Positions 1 through 8,654 of a DNA stretch of 40,280 bases are shown here, piece after piece. The stretch is from NCBI GenBank assembly GCA_036008325.1, contig DASYNW010000034.1, positions 1-40,280 of the forward strand. Reading direction: 5' to 3'. The DNA comes from AP-15 sp036008325 (GTDB taxonomy: Bacteria > Pseudomonadota > Alphaproteobacteria > ATCC43930 > CGMCC-115725). The notes beneath the pieces were generated by a model. It was not told the origin of the DNA, ran no database searches, and saw nothing but the letters and a program-made list of their open reading frames with translations. The translations under genes and the position numbers were made by a program. Positions within the stretch are counted from its first letter, which is position 1; each line of letters starts with the position of its first letter.

Positions 1-71
1 GCGGCCGAAGCCGATGGAGGTTTCTCGGCGACTGATCCATAGTGCTGCCGCAGCCGGCGAGGAGATCGAAG

Positions 72-683
72 GTGGACACGATAGCGGACCCGCAGCACCT
101 GCGCGAGATCTACGGCGAGCCGAACGAGCGCGCAGTCAAAAAGCAGCTGAGCCGGTTCGACCGGTACAGCCGCGATTTCATCGCCCGCTCGCCGTTTCTG
201 GTCATTGCCTCCTCGGACCCGTCGGGAAGCTGCGACGCCTCGCCGAAGGGCGACGCGCCGGGCTTTGTGCGGGTCATCGATGATACGACCCTGCTGATCC
301 CCGACCGGATCGGCAACAACCGCATCGACACGCTCGGCAACCTGGTCGTGCGGCCGGGGGTCGGGCTGATTTTCTTCGTGCCCGGGCTTCCCGAGACTTT
401 GCGCGTCAACGGGCGCGCGGTGGTCACGACCGATCCAGCGCTGCTCGAACCGCTCGCGGTCAACGGCAAGACACCGCGCAGCGGCATCCTGGTGATGGCC
501 GAAGAGATTTATTTCCACTGCGGCAAGGCGCTGATCCGCTCCGATCTGTGGAACCCGCAAAAACAGCTGCGGCGCGGCGATTTCCCGTCGATCGGCCGGA
601 TCGTCGCCGAGCAGATCGGCGGCATCAGCCCCGACGAGGCCGAGCGCGCCACCGCGGAGAGCTACCAGAACCGGCTCTACTGA
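72..683 (+). CDS. Pyridoxamine 5'-phosphate oxidase (PPOX)-family FMN-binding protein
   Basis: A 203-residue protein of the split-barrel flavin-binding fold, most like the MSMEG_1061-type PPOX subfamily. Visible family features are the N-terminal helix ending in a YGEP segment, the FLVIASSDPSG strand-turn, the core with CDASPKGDAPGFV, the LLIPDRIGNNRIDTLGN segment that contacts FMN in relatives, and a C-terminal YFHCGKALIRS/LW stretch. Members are usually cytosolic FMN- or F420-dependent oxidoreductases; the substrate here is unknown. I chose the GTG at 72 because a GAGGAG-type ribosome site lies just upstream; an in-frame ATG at 42 would add ten residues that do not look like family sequence. 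It is convergent with the TPR gene, with a hairpin between the two. The family call is good, the function open. Confidence 0.85.
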   Translation: MDTIADPQHLREIYGEPNERAVKKQLSRFDRYSRDFIARSPFLVIASSDPSGSCDASPKGDAPGFVRVIDDTTLLIPDRIGNNRIDTLGNLVVRPGVGLIFFVPGLPETLRVNGRAVVTTDPALLEPLAVNGKTPRSGILVMAEEIYFHCGKALIRSDLWNPQKQLRRGDFPSIGRIVAEQIGGISPDEAERATAESYQNRLY

Positions 684-691
684 TCCGCCCG

Positions 692-715
692 TGCAGCCCC
701 CTTGGGGGACGCTGC
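692..715. terminator. Hairpin between convergent genes, probable bidirectional terminator
   Basis: GCAGC and GCTGC pair around an inner CCCCC-TT-GGGGG stem with a small bulge. It sits in the 35-nt gap between the stop codons of the PPOX gene (plus strand) and the TPR gene (minus strand). There is no clear T tract, which is common in GC-rich genomes, so termination is inferred from position and stem strength. Confidence 0.4.
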
Positions 716-718
716 CGT

Positions 719-1756
719 TCAGGTCCGGCGCTCGCGCTTGTGCTCTTCATCGGCGGCGGCATTGAGGATGTGGCGGGCATCCTTGAACAGGGACTGGGCC
801 TTGTCCTCGTGCCCCAGCGCGTGCTCGGCGCGAGCGAGATCGAGCTCGATATAGGCGAGGGTCGGGGTTTCTCCGCCGCTACGGTCGAGCCCGCCGATGG
901 CGGTGCGGAACGCCATCGCCGCGTCCGCCGCCCGGCCGGTCGCGAGAAAGATCAGGCCGAGCGTGTGGAAGTCTTCGGCGATCAGCGGATGGCCGGCGCC
1001 GAGCTGCTGCTGATCGATCAGGGTCGCCTCTTCGATCGGCGGCAGCGCCTCGGCAAAGCGCTTTTGCCGGATATAGGCGTTGGCGAGCTGCGCCAGGCTG
1101 CGCGCGGTTGCCAGCCGGTCGCCGCTGGCCCGGTCGAGTGCCAGCGCGCGGCGCAGGGCGTCCTCGCCGGCCGCGAACCGCCCCTCGCCGACCAGCACCG
1201 CGCCGAGCACGCGCAACCGGTCGCTGTGCGGTGCCTCGCCGGCCCGGGCGTCGATTGCGACCGCCGCTTCGGCCCATTTGAGCGCGCGCCCGGTCTTGCC
1301 GCGGGCAAGCGCGATCCGCGCCCGATCGGCCAGCACCGCGGCCATCGCCGGGTTTTCGGCCCCGAGCTCGGCGGTCAACACATCGCCGGCGGCGATCGCC
1401 AGCGGCTCGGCATCGAGATATCGGCGCAGAGCGATATAGAGCCGGGCAAGTGCTGCCGTCGCCTCTGCCGCAGGCGGCGAAGAGCTGCCATAGGCCGCGA
1501 CCGCGATCTTCAGCGACCGCCGCCGCAGCGCGATCGCCCCGGCGATGTCGGCGTCCTCGAACCGCAATTGCGCGAGCGGGGCCAGGATCGGCAGCAGGTT
1601 CGGGTTGGCCGGCCCCAGCCGCTCTTCGGCCGCGGCCAGCGATCGCTCCAGCGCGGCGCTCTGGGTGCGCTCGGCCAGGACCGGCGGATCGGCCCGAAGC
1701 AAGGGCGCCGAGAGCAGGTAAATCGCGACGGCGACCACCCAGCACGAGCGGCGCAT
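719..1756 (-). CDS. Exported tetratricopeptide-repeat protein
   Basis: 345 residues. The start at 1756 gives an N-terminus MRRSCWVVAVAIYLLSAPLL, a clear Sec signal peptide with cleavage likely near LRADPP; an upstream in-frame ATG at 1864 would bury this signal inside the protein and is rejected. The rest is a run of degenerate ~42-residue helical repeats resembling kinesin-light-chain-type TPRs, with recurring phrases such as 'ALA-RLYIAL-RYLDAEPL', 'LG-NP' and 'ALGHEDKAQSLFKDA'. TPR proteins act as protein-interaction scaffolds, so this is probably a periplasmic adaptor. No enzyme domain is visible and the partners are unknown. It is followed at 1842 by a same-strand gene of unknown function. 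Confidence 0.75.
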   Translation of the reverse strand: MRRSCWVVAVAIYLLSAPLLRADPPVLAERTQSAALERSLAAAEERLGPANPNLLPILAPLAQLRFEDADIAGAIALRRRSLKIAVAAYGSSSPPAAEATAALARLYIALRRYLDAEPLAIAAGDVLTAELGAENPAMAAVLADRARIALARGKTGRALKWAEAAVAIDARAGEAPHSDRLRVLGAVLVGEGRFAAGEDALRRALALDRASGDRLATARSLAQLANAYIRQKRFAEALPPIEEATLIDQQQLGAGHPLIAEDFHTLGLIFLATGRAADAAMAFRTAIGGLDRSGGETPTLAYIELDLARAEHALGHEDKAQSLFKDARHILNAAADEEHKRERRT

Positions 1757-1841
1757 CGACTCGTTTTTACCGACCGCAATCAGCCGCCGGCTTCCGACCG
1801 TCAGGTGCGCGCCGCCGCGTGGATGGCCAGGGCTGCCGGGC

Positions 1842-2741
1842 TCAGGCGACCCTCGCCGAACCAATCGCGGCGCGCTCGGGGATCAGCTTGTCATGGAGAT
1901 CGGCGAGCAGCGGCATGATCTCGGCCAGGCCAGCGCTGATCGCCGCCCCGGCGACCGGCGTCAAGGACACCGCCTTGTGCTTTTTGATCGTCTCCTCGGC
2001 GAAAAAGCCCCAGCGGATCAAATTGCCGACGCGCTCCTTGATCGCCAGATGGCCGAGCTGCAAAGTGTCCCACATCCGGCTGATGATCTCGTCGACGACC
2101 AGAGCCGGCGGGTCGCGGCGCTCGCTGCCATAGCGGCTGCCCGACCACAGCAGCATGACGATCGCCCAGTATTGATAGGTGACCAGGTGGTCCATGGCGT
2201 CCTCGAGATAGGCCGGGGTCAGCCCCTTTTTGCGGACGATCTGTTCGCTGGTTTCCCGCCATTTTCGGTCGCACGCCTCGAAAAACCGGTAGATCTCGGA
2301 TATCGCCGCGGCCTCGCAGGGTGGTGCTGTCGCGGATGGGCGGACCTCGTGGCCAGCCACGGCGCAAATCTCGTCGAGCGTGTCGTGCCAATGCGCCTCA
2401 AAGCTATCGCATAGCTTGTCGGTGGCGCCGATCAGGCATCCGGGCGCGGCCGCGCATTCTCGGTTCGCGGCATCGAATACCCTGATGAAGCCCTCGCTCT
2501 GACAATCCTTGATCCGCTCGATGCAAGTTCGGATATCGGTGCCATAGGAGCCGTATAGGGTGCGATGGATCGCCCGGCTGGAAATTCCTGCCTCGCCATT
2601 GGTTCTGGCCATGAAGATGACGTGCCAATGCGCGCGTTTGTTCAGGCCCGGAAAGAATTTTTCCCAGATGCCGTAATATTCCAGCAAGAACCGGGCGACG
2701 ATCCGCTCCGGAACTTTGATCTCGCTATAGCCGGGATGCAT
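1842..2741 (-). CDS. Unrecognised protein with two winged-helix-like segments; possible transcription regulator
   Basis: 299 residues, with no family I can name securely. Two stretches read like MarR-type winged helices. Residues ~35-110 hold a helix-turn-helix-like ISSRAIHRTLYGSYGTDIRT followed by IKDCQSEGFIRVFD. Residues ~220-275 hold LGHLAIKERVGNLIRWGFF followed by VSLTPVAGAAI, matching the MarR pattern 'recognition helix, L(I)xxGF, wing, LTPxG'. The middle is helical and contains several Cys, His and Trp residues. I infer a DNA-binding protein with tandem winged helices, or one MarR-like domain with a duplicated partner. The start at 2741 is the first ATG of the frame and has a weak ribosome site. 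Dyad sequences just upstream (2747-2757 and 2814-2828) could be its own operators. Confidence 0.6.
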   Translation of the reverse strand: MHPGYSEIKVPERIVARFLLEYYGIWEKFFPGLNKRAHWHVIFMARTNGEAGISSRAIHRTLYGSYGTDIRTCIERIKDCQSEGFIRVFDAANRECAAAPGCLIGATDKLCDSFEAHWHDTLDEICAVAGHEVRPSATAPPCEAAAISEIYRFFEACDRKWRETSEQIVRKKGLTPAYLEDAMDHLVTYQYWAIVMLLWSGSRYGSERRDPPALVVDEIISRMWDTLQLGHLAIKERVGNLIRWGFFAEETIKKHKAVSLTPVAGAAISAGLAEIMPLLADLHDKLIPERAAIGSARVA

Positions 2742-2746
2742 ATCGC

Positions 2747-2757
2747 GTCACCGTGAC
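2747..2757. promoter_or_regulatory. Dyad GTCAC-C-GTGAC directly upstream of the winged-helix-like gene
   Basis: A perfect 5-1-5 inverted repeat that ends 5 nt before the start codon at 2741. Its position over the translation start region fits an autoregulatory operator. Binding is inferred only. Confidence 0.25.
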
Positions 2758-2813
2758 CATGGCCTAGGCATAGCCAGAATAGCCGATTTTCGATCGGTGC
2801 AACAGCGTACGTA

Positions 2814-2828
2814 TCGGGAACATCCCGA
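2814..2828. promoter_or_regulatory. Dyad TCGGGA-ACA-TCCCGA in the intergenic region
   Basis: A perfect 6-3-6 inverted repeat about 75 nt upstream of the winged-helix-like gene and downstream of nrdJ. A third, weaker dyad (CCGAT-N5-ATCGG) lies at 2783-2797. Three dyads in a 264-nt gap suggest operator DNA, but there is no direct evidence of binding. Confidence 0.25.
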
Positions 2829-3005
2829 AATCTGCAGAGTTCACCTGCCGCAAGGTGCCGGCGCATTCGTGCCAATCGCTCGCCGGCTTTGGTGCCGGGG
2901 CCGATCAAGGACCCGGCGATGACCAAGGCCGACGCCCAAGGTCGGTTCGCTGAGCGCTGATCCGCGGTCGGGGCGGAAACCGGAGCGGCCCGCGCGATAG
3001 CTCCG

Positions 3006-5393
3006 TCACCCGCATTTCGAATAGTCGCAGCTGGTGCACTGGTCGCAGCCTTCGCTGCGGATCAGCGCCGCCTCGCCGCATTTGGGGCATTGCGCCCGGC
3101 GCGGCAGGGCTTGGCCCAGCGATCCCGCCGGGCCGGTGGCCGGCAGGTTGACGACCTTGGCGGCCAGCCCGCGGTCCGTCCGCTCGCGCGGCAGAAAGCC
3201 GATCTCGACCATGTGGCGCTCGATCACGTCGCCGATCGCGGCCAATAGCGAGGGCACATACCGGCCGTCCATCCAGGCGCCGCCGCGCGGGTCGAACACC
3301 GCCTTCATCTCCTCGACGACAAACGACACGTCGCCGCCGCGGCGGAAGACGGCGCTGATCATCCGCGTCAGCGCCACGGTCCAGGCGTAGTGCTCCATGT
3401 TCTTCGAGTTGATGAACACCTCGAAGGGCCGCCGCCTGCCGTCCTGGACGATGTCGTTCAAAGTGATGTAGAGCGCGTGCTCACTGTCGGGCCAGCGCAG
3501 CTTGTAGGTCTGCCCGGGCAGCGCCTCGGGCCGGGAGAGCGGCTGGGTCATATAGACGACGCCGCCGGCCTCGAAGATGTCCGCCGGTTTTGGCGAAATC
3601 GCGGGCGTGGGCGGCGCCGGGGCCGGCAGCGGCAATTCGGGCTGCTGCGGAATGCTGCGCGCGTTGGCCGCGGCGGCTGCCTCCGGGCGCGCCGCCAGCA
3701 CCGCTCCGGTCACCTCGTTCGGCCGGTAGGTGGTGCAGCCCTTGCAGCCCAGCGCATAGGCTTGGGTATAGATGTCCTCGAACCGCTCGAAGGCGATCTC
3801 GGCCGGGACGTTGATCGTCTTCGAGATCGAGCTGTCGACGTGCTTCTGCACCGCCGCCTGCATGACCAGGTGGTCCTCGGGGGTCAGCACCTGGGCATCG
3901 ACGAAATAGTCGGGCAACGGCGCCGTCTGGCCCCGCAGCCGGCGGAACAGGCGCCAGGCGTAATCGGCGACCTCTTCCTCGCGGCGCGTGCCGTCCGGCA
4001 TCAACAGGTTGCGGGTGTGGCGAAAGCTGAACACCGGCTCGATCCCCGACGAGACGTTGTCGGCGAACAGCGAGATCGTCCCGGTCGGCGCCACCGAGGT
4101 CAGGAGCGCGTTACGCACGCCGTGCCGGGCGATTTCGCCGCGCACGTCTGCGTCCAGGCCGGCGATCGTCTCGCCGGCGAGGTAGCGCTCGCGATCGTAG
4201 AGCGGGAACGGGCCTTTTTCCGCGGCCAGCGCCGCCGAGGCGAGATAGGCCTCGCGCTCGATGGCGCCGAGCCATTCCTCGGTCGCCGCCACCGCCGCCG
4301 CCGAGCCGTAGCGCAGCCCGCATAGGATCAGCGCGTCGGCGAGGCCGGTTACCCCGAGCCCGATGCGGCGCTTCTGCAGCGCCTCCTCCTTTTGCTGCGG
4401 CAGCGGAAACTGCGAGATGTCGACGACGTTGTCCATCATCCGCACGCAATCGGGCACCAGCCGGCACAGCCGGTCGAGGTCGAGCCGCGCCTTGGCGGTG
4501 AACGGGGCCTCGACCAGGCTCGCCAGGTTGATCGAGCCCAAGAGACAGGCGCCGTAAGGCGGCAAGGGCTGCTCGCCGCAAGGATTGGTCGCGGTGATCG
4601 TCTCGCAATAATACAAGTTGTTCCGGCGGTTGATGCGGTCGATGAAGATCACGCCGGGCTCGGCATAGGCCCAGGTCGCCCGCATGATGTTGTCCCACAG
4701 CTCGCGCGCCGGCAGCACCTTGGCGACGGTGCCGGCGAACGACAATTCCCACGGCGCGTTTTCCGCGACCGCAGTCATCAGGGCGTCGGTGACCAGGACC
4801 GATAGGTTGAACATGCGCAGCCGGCCGGGCTCGCGCTTGGCCTCGATAAAGGCTTCGATGTCGGGGTGGTCGCAGGAGAGGGTCGCCATCATCGCGCCCC
4901 GGCGATAGCCGGCGCTCATGATCGTGCGGCACATCGCGTCCCACACATCCATGAACGACAGCGGCCCGGAGGCGTCGGCCCCGACCCCTTTGACCGGGGC
5001 GCCGCGCGGGCGGAGCGTCGAGAAATCGTAGCCGATGCCGCCGCCCTGCTGCATGGTCAGCGCCGCCTCGCGCAGATGGGCGAAGATCCCGCCCATGTCG
5101 TCGGGGATCGTCCCCATCACAAAGCAGTTGAACAAGGTGACCGAGCGGCTGCTGCCGGCGCCGGCGACGACCCGTCCCGCCGGCAGGAACTTGAAATCCT
5201 CCATCGCCTGATAGAACCGCTCGGCCCACAGCGCCGGCTCGCGTTCCGGGGCTGCGAGTGCGGTCGCCACCCGGCGCCAGGTGTCCTCGATCGTCTTGTC
5301 GAGCGCCTCGCCCGGCACCTCGCCATTGGCCGGCGCGCGCAGCCGATATTTCATGTCCCAGATCCGCTGCGAGATCGCCCCGACGACAGCCAT
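3006..5393 (-). CDS. nrdJ: Adenosylcobalamin-dependent (class II) ribonucleoside-diphosphate reductase
   Basis: 795 residues. It reduces ribonucleotides to deoxyribonucleotides for DNA synthesis using a B12-derived thiyl radical, so needs neither oxygen nor a separate radical subunit. The barrel carries the active-site cysteine in LFNCFVMG (C90) and the NPCGEQ motif (N270, C272, E274) that contributes the radical cysteine and catalytic Glu. After a proline-rich linker (~residues 590-615) comes a TSCPD-type domain (~620-740). The C-terminus ends in a CxxC-rich segment (CPKCG...CDQC-TSCDYSKCG) that in relatives re-reduces the active site or binds zinc. The start at 5393 is preceded by GGAGGAGGG at good spacing. 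The gene is divergent from the DUF29 gene across 99 nt. I see no cobalamin riboswitch or NrdR box there. Confidence 0.95.
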   Translation of the reverse strand: MAVVGAISQRIWDMKYRLRAPANGEVPGEALDKTIEDTWRRVATALAAPEREPALWAERFYQAMEDFKFLPAGRVVAGAGSSRSVTLFNCFVMGTIPDDMGGIFAHLREAALTMQQGGGIGYDFSTLRPRGAPVKGVGADASGPLSFMDVWDAMCRTIMSAGYRRGAMMATLSCDHPDIEAFIEAKREPGRLRMFNLSVLVTDALMTAVAENAPWELSFAGTVAKVLPARELWDNIMRATWAYAEPGVIFIDRINRRNNLYYCETITATNPCGEQPLPPYGACLLGSINLASLVEAPFTAKARLDLDRLCRLVPDCVRMMDNVVDISQFPLPQQKEEALQKRRIGLGVTGLADALILCGLRYGSAAAVAATEEWLGAIEREAYLASAALAAEKGPFPLYDRERYLAGETIAGLDADVRGEIARHGVRNALLTSVAPTGTISLFADNVSSGIEPVFSFRHTRNLLMPDGTRREEEVADYAWRLFRRLRGQTAPLPDYFVDAQVLTPEDHLVMQAAVQKHVDSSISKTINVPAEIAFERFEDIYTQAYALGCKGCTTYRPNEVTGAVLAARPEAAAAANARSIPQQPELPLPAPAPPTPAISPKPADIFEAGGVVYMTQPLSRPEALPGQTYKLRWPDSEHALYITLNDIVQDGRRRPFEVFINSKNMEHYAWTVALTRMISAVFRRGGDVSFVVEEMKAVFDPRGGAWMDGRYVPSLLAAIGDVIERHMVEIGFLPRERTDRGLAAKVVNLPATGPAGSLGQALPRRAQCPKCGEAALIRSEGCDQCTSCDYSKCG

Positions 5394-5492
5394 GGCCGCA
5401 ATTCCCTCCTCCTGTCAGCTGCAACTTACCACGGTTCCGGATTCGTTTCCGCCGGACTTTCCGCTCGCAGTCGGCCGTGTTAAGTTTTTTCG

Positions 5493-5969
5493 ATGACCAC
5501 GACCCCCGACACTCTCTACGACGAAGACTTCTACGCCTGGACGCAGCGTCAGGCGGAGCTGCTACGCCATCTGCCCGCGCTCGACAACGAGCTCGACCTC
5601 GAGAACATCGCCGAGGAGATCGAGAGTTTGGGAAAGAGCGATCTGCGCGCGGCGCGCTCGCTGTGCCAGCACATCATCGAGCATCTCCTTAAGCTCGAAT
5701 ATTCCGGGCTTGAAGAGCCGGCCGATCATTGGCGTGACGAAATTGTCGAATGGCGCCTTCAGTTGGAGCAGATCCTGACGCGCAGCATCGAGGCGAAACT
5801 CGATGTTCCCGCGCTCTACCGAACTGCGCTGCGGCTGGTGCGCCGGCTCGAGCGCGACGTGCCGGGATTGACGAGCCGACTGCCGGCAGATTGCCCCTAC
5901 ACACTCGAGCAGATCGTCAGCGGTGGTGGCGAGGACTGGTTTCCTCTACCCCGTCAGCGCGGCCCCTGA
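5493..5969 (+). CDS. DUF29 family protein
   Basis: 158 residues matching the DUF29 family. The opening LYDEDFYAWTQRQAELLR is the diagnostic start, followed by DLENIAEEIESLGKSDLR, then a helical segment with LCQHIIEHLLKLEY and the W-RDEI-EWR motif, and a C-terminal CPYTLEQI near a tryptophan. DUF29 proteins are small helical proteins common in cyanobacteria and alphaproteobacteria and often multicopy; their function is not established. The start ATG lacks an obvious Shine-Dalgarno sequence. Its last 24 nt overlap the 3' end of the convergent plsC gene. Confidence 0.85.
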   Translation: MTTTPDTLYDEDFYAWTQRQAELLRHLPALDNELDLENIAEEIESLGKSDLRAARSLCQHIIEHLLKLEYSGLEEPADHWRDEIVEWRLQLEQILTRSIEAKLDVPALYRTALRLVRRLERDVPGLTSRLPADCPYTLEQIVSGGGEDWFPLPRQRGP

Positions 5970-6716
5970 GCGCTCCTCGGGTCGAGGCGGCGCGGCGGCT
6001 CGATGCTCCAGCGCTGCGGTCGCGGTCTCAATCCGCTCTTCGAGCTCGGCCATCAGCCGGCGACGCGGCCAGCCGGGCGGGATCGGTTCGAGAAATTCGA
6101 GGAGGATGCGGCCCGGGCGTTTGACAACGGCTCGCCGCCCCCAGAACAGCCCGGAATTGACCGCCGCCGGAACCAGCGGCACCCCCAGCGCCTGATAGAG
6201 CGCGGCCACACCCGGCTGATAGGGCGCCGACAGCCCCGGTGCCACCCCCGGCGCCACGCGCGTGCCCTGCGGGAAGATCGCCACCGGGCGCCCCTCGGCC
6301 ACGACCGGCCGGGCGGCGGCGACCATCGCGCGCAATGCCGCGGCGCCGGCCTTCCGGTCGATCCCGATCGAGCCGGCGCGGGCCGCGTACCAGCCGTAGA
6401 TCGGCAATAGCAGCAATTCGCGCTTGACCACGACCGCGGGGTCGCCGAGCACCACCGGCAGGATCAGCGCGTCCCACGCCGATTGATGCTTGACCGCGAT
6501 GATGCAGCCGCCCGAGGGGATGCGGTCGAGCCCGATGATCGTGTGGTCGAGATCGACTAGCAGCTCGAGCAGGACCAGCACGCCCTTCGCCCAGAACCGG
6601 CCAAATCTCATGACGGTCGCGCGCGGCGCCAGCAGCAGCGGCAGCCCGATCGTGCCGAGAACCACGGTCCAGGCGAAAAAGGCGATGTTGAAGGCGAGCG
6701 CTCTGGCCCAGCTCAT
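5946..6716 (-). CDS. plsC: 1-acyl-sn-glycerol-3-phosphate acyltransferase family protein
   Basis: 256 residues. PlsC-type enzymes move an acyl chain onto lysophosphatidic acid at the inner membrane, making phosphatidic acid for phospholipid synthesis. Visible features are a hydrophobic N-terminal segment (~residues 7-30), the catalytic H-x4-D motif (H77-QSAW-D82), a basic VVVKRELL segment, and the FPQGTR motif (148-153) that binds the glycerol phosphate. I chose the ATG at 6716 because it overlaps the stop of the ydcF-like gene (TCAT, 6713-6716), which implies translational coupling. An ATG at 6848 in the same frame would run through that gene and is rejected. It is the last gene of the liv-containing run. 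The exact acyl acceptor could be another lysophospholipid. Confidence 0.88.
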   Translation of the reverse strand: MSWARALAFNIAFFAWTVVLGTIGLPLLLAPRATVMRFGRFWAKGVLVLLELLVDLDHTIIGLDRIPSGGCIIAVKHQSAWDALILPVVLGDPAVVVKRELLLLPIYGWYAARAGSIGIDRKAGAAALRAMVAAARPVVAEGRPVAIFPQGTRVAPGVAPGLSAPYQPGVAALYQALGVPLVPAAVNSGLFWGRRAVVKRPGRILLEFLEPIPPGWPRRRLMAELEERIETATAALEHRAAAPPRPEERSGAALTG

Positions 6717-7417
6717 CGCCGCGCCTCGGTCTCGATCGGCATCGAACCTTCGGGCTGCGGCGGCTCGACGACCGGGCGGATCAGCGTCGCCAGGTATTTG
6801 CCGTATTCGCCGATCAGCAGGCTCGCCGTGCCGCGCCACGCCCACCAACGCTCCTCTTTGACCAGTTCGGGGAAGACCGGGTGCGGCACGATCTCGATTT
6901 CCGGCATCGCCCGCTCGAATTCGAGCAGGCTGCGCGGCATGTGATACCAGGCGGTGACTAGGCGCAGGCTGCGATAGCCGTGCCGCTGCATCCAGCGCGC
7001 GGTCTCCTGCGCGTTGCCCTCAGTGTTTTCTGCCTGGTAGCCGATCGCAACACAGCGGGCGAGCCAATGCGGGGCGTCGCCCGCGACTCGCAGCAAGTCG
7101 TCGAGATCGACCCGCCGGTTGACGCCCGAGACGAACAATTCGCGGCCCTTGCCTTCGCGCATCAGCTCGATGCCGCTCTCTAGGCGCAGACTGCCGCCGG
7201 TCAGCACCACGATGGCGTCGGTCGGGGCCGTGCTGTTTTCGGCAGGGGGCGGGGTGGCGAACCAGACCAGGCCGGCGAGCCCCAATGCGCACAGAGCGGC
7301 ACCCGCGATCGCCGCCGGGCGCAGCAAGCCTCGCCGCGGCCCGGCCACCGGCGCAGTCGATCCGGTTTCGCCGGCAAAGTGCCGCGGGGTCGGCCGACCG
7401 CCCGGCGCGCCGGTCAA
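6713..7417 (-). CDS. YdcF family (DUF218) membrane-anchored protein
   Basis: 234 residues. A single membrane segment near residues 34-54 anchors a DUF218 domain that begins DAIVVLTGGSLRLESGIEL and continues with GKGRELFVSGVNRR, TEGNAQETARWMQRHG and LRLVTAWYHMPRSLLEF, all typical of the YdcF/SanA group. These proteins are linked to envelope functions, but the biochemical reaction is not established. The reading frame opens with TTG at 7417, only 13 nt after the stop of the ABC binding protein, with a GGCGGAT ribosome site. The start is therefore somewhat uncertain. It overlaps plsC by 4 nt. Pairing with plsC suggests a shared role in envelope lipid metabolism. Confidence 0.82.
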   Translation of the reverse strand: MTGAPGGRPTPRHFAGETGSTAPVAGPRRGLLRPAAIAGAALCALGLAGLVWFATPPPAENSTAPTDAIVVLTGGSLRLESGIELMREGKGRELFVSGVNRRVDLDDLLRVAGDAPHWLARCVAIGYQAENTEGNAQETARWMQRHGYRSLRLVTAWYHMPRSLLEFERAMPEIEIVPHPVFPELVKEERWWAWRGTASLLIGEYGKYLATLIRPVVEPPQPEGSMPIETEARR

Positions 7418-7430
7418 GATCCGCCCGGCT

Positions 7431-8654
7431 TCAGGCCGGCGCCTGACCGGTGATCAGCGGCCCGAACAACTGCCAGCGGGCGCCGTCGAAGCGGCCCATC
7501 TGGATCTGCTTGATCGGCGCGAAATCGGTCGGGCTGGTGTTGATCTCGATCCCCGGCAGCAGCATCGGCACCCGGAAGTTGTGTAGGTTCGCTGCCTGCT
7601 TCATCACATTCTCGCGGGTCAGATCGTCGCCGCATTGTTTCAAGACTTGAACCGTTGTCTGGCAGAGCGACGGTCCGGTGACGTTGCCGGCGTCGGTCTT
7701 GTCGCCTGCCGGGTAGTACTTGTCCATGAAAGCGACCCACTGCAGATAGCCCGGATCGTTCTTCCATTGCGGGTCGGTCGGGTCTTTCAGGTAGAAATCC
7801 GAGACGATTCCCTTGGCGTTTTGCAGGCCGGCGGGTTTGAGGGTGGCACCGACCGAATTGCCGACGCTGGCCAGGATATGCAGCGGCTTCCAGTCGATCT
7901 CGGCGGCCTTGCGGATCGCCTGCGCCGCGAATTTCGGGATGCCGGTGTTGACGAACACATCGGCGCCGGCCGATTTCATGCCGATGATCTGCGAATCGAC
8001 GGTCGGGTCGGTGGTTTCATAGGGGGCGGCGAGCACGATCATCGACGCCTTGGCGCCGAGGCCGTCGGTCACTCCTTTCAGATAGTCCTTGCCGAAATCG
8101 TCGTTCTGATACAACAGCCCGATCTTGCCGTCCGGCTTGTTCTTCAGGATGTAGGCGGCGTAGGCATGCCCCTCGCTCTGGTAATTGGGCTGCCAGCCGA
8201 TCGTCCAGGGATAGTGCTTCGGGTCGTTCCATTTGGTGGCGCCGGTGGCGACAAACAGCTGCGGCACCTTCTTCTGGTTCATGTAGTGCCAGATCGCCGA
8301 ATTGGTCGGGGTGCCGAGCGGGCTCATGACCAAGAGCACGCCGTCTTCTTCGACCAGCTTGCGCACCTGCTCGACGGTTTTGGGCGGGCTATAGGCGTCG
8401 TCGTAGGAAATAAAGTCGATCTTGCGGCCGTTGACCCCGCCCTGGTCGTTCAGCATCTTGAAATACGCGGCCTCGGACTTGCCGATCGTCCCGTAGGAGG
8501 AGGCCGGCCCGCTGTAAGGTGAGGTATTGCCGATCTTGATCGCGGTGTCGGTGACGCCAGGGCCGTAGTTCTTGGCGGCGCGCGCCGGGATCGCCGCCAG
8601 CGCCGCCGCAGCCGGTAGAGCGGCGAGAAGCGAACGTCGGGTCAGCTCTTTCAT
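7431..8654 (-). CDS. ABC transporter substrate-binding protein, branched-chain amino acid/amide (LivJ/LivK) type
   Basis: 407 residues. A periplasmic type I binding protein of the HAAT family that delivers ligand to the LivHM permease encoded just upstream. The N-terminus MKELTRRSLLAALPAAAALA is an export signal with a twin-arginine-like TRRSLL; cleavage is likely after IPARA. The domain opening IKIGNTSPYSGPASSYG, then FISYDDAYSPPKTVEQVRKLVEED, is characteristic of Peripla_BP_6 proteins. The start at 8654 overlaps the livM stop in a TCAT/ATGA 4-nt overlap; the frame is open much further upstream, but that part lies antisense-like within livM. The ligand cannot be told: this family includes binders of aliphatic amides, urea and aromatic acids as well as Leu/Ile/Val. 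Confidence 0.92.
   Translation of the reverse strand: MKELTRRSLLAALPAAAALAAIPARAAKNYGPGVTDTAIKIGNTSPYSGPASSYGTIGKSEAAYFKMLNDQGGVNGRKIDFISYDDAYSPPKTVEQVRKLVEEDGVLLVMSPLGTPTNSAIWHYMNQKKVPQLFVATGATKWNDPKHYPWTIGWQPNYQSEGHAYAAYILKNKPDGKIGLLYQNDDFGKDYLKGVTDGLGAKASMIVLAAPYETTDPTVDSQIIGMKSAGADVFVNTGIPKFAAQAIRKAAEIDWKPLHILASVGNSVGATLKPAGLQNAKGIVSDFYLKDPTDPQWKNDPGYLQWVAFMDKYYPAGDKTDAGNVTGPSLCQTTVQVLKQCGDDLTRENVMKQAANLHNFRVPMLLPGIEINTSPTDFAPIKQIQMGRFDGARWQLFGPLITGQAPA

Noticed and set aside
4111..5424. A 437-codon frame overlapping nrdJ in another phase
   Set aside because: Arg/Gly/Ala-rich low-complexity translation; nrdJ in the correct phase is unmistakable.
5394..5492. Search for a cobalamin riboswitch or NrdR boxes upstream of nrdJ
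   Set aside because: The 99-nt gap is too short for a B12 riboswitch and shows neither the B12-box nor the NrdR palindrome.
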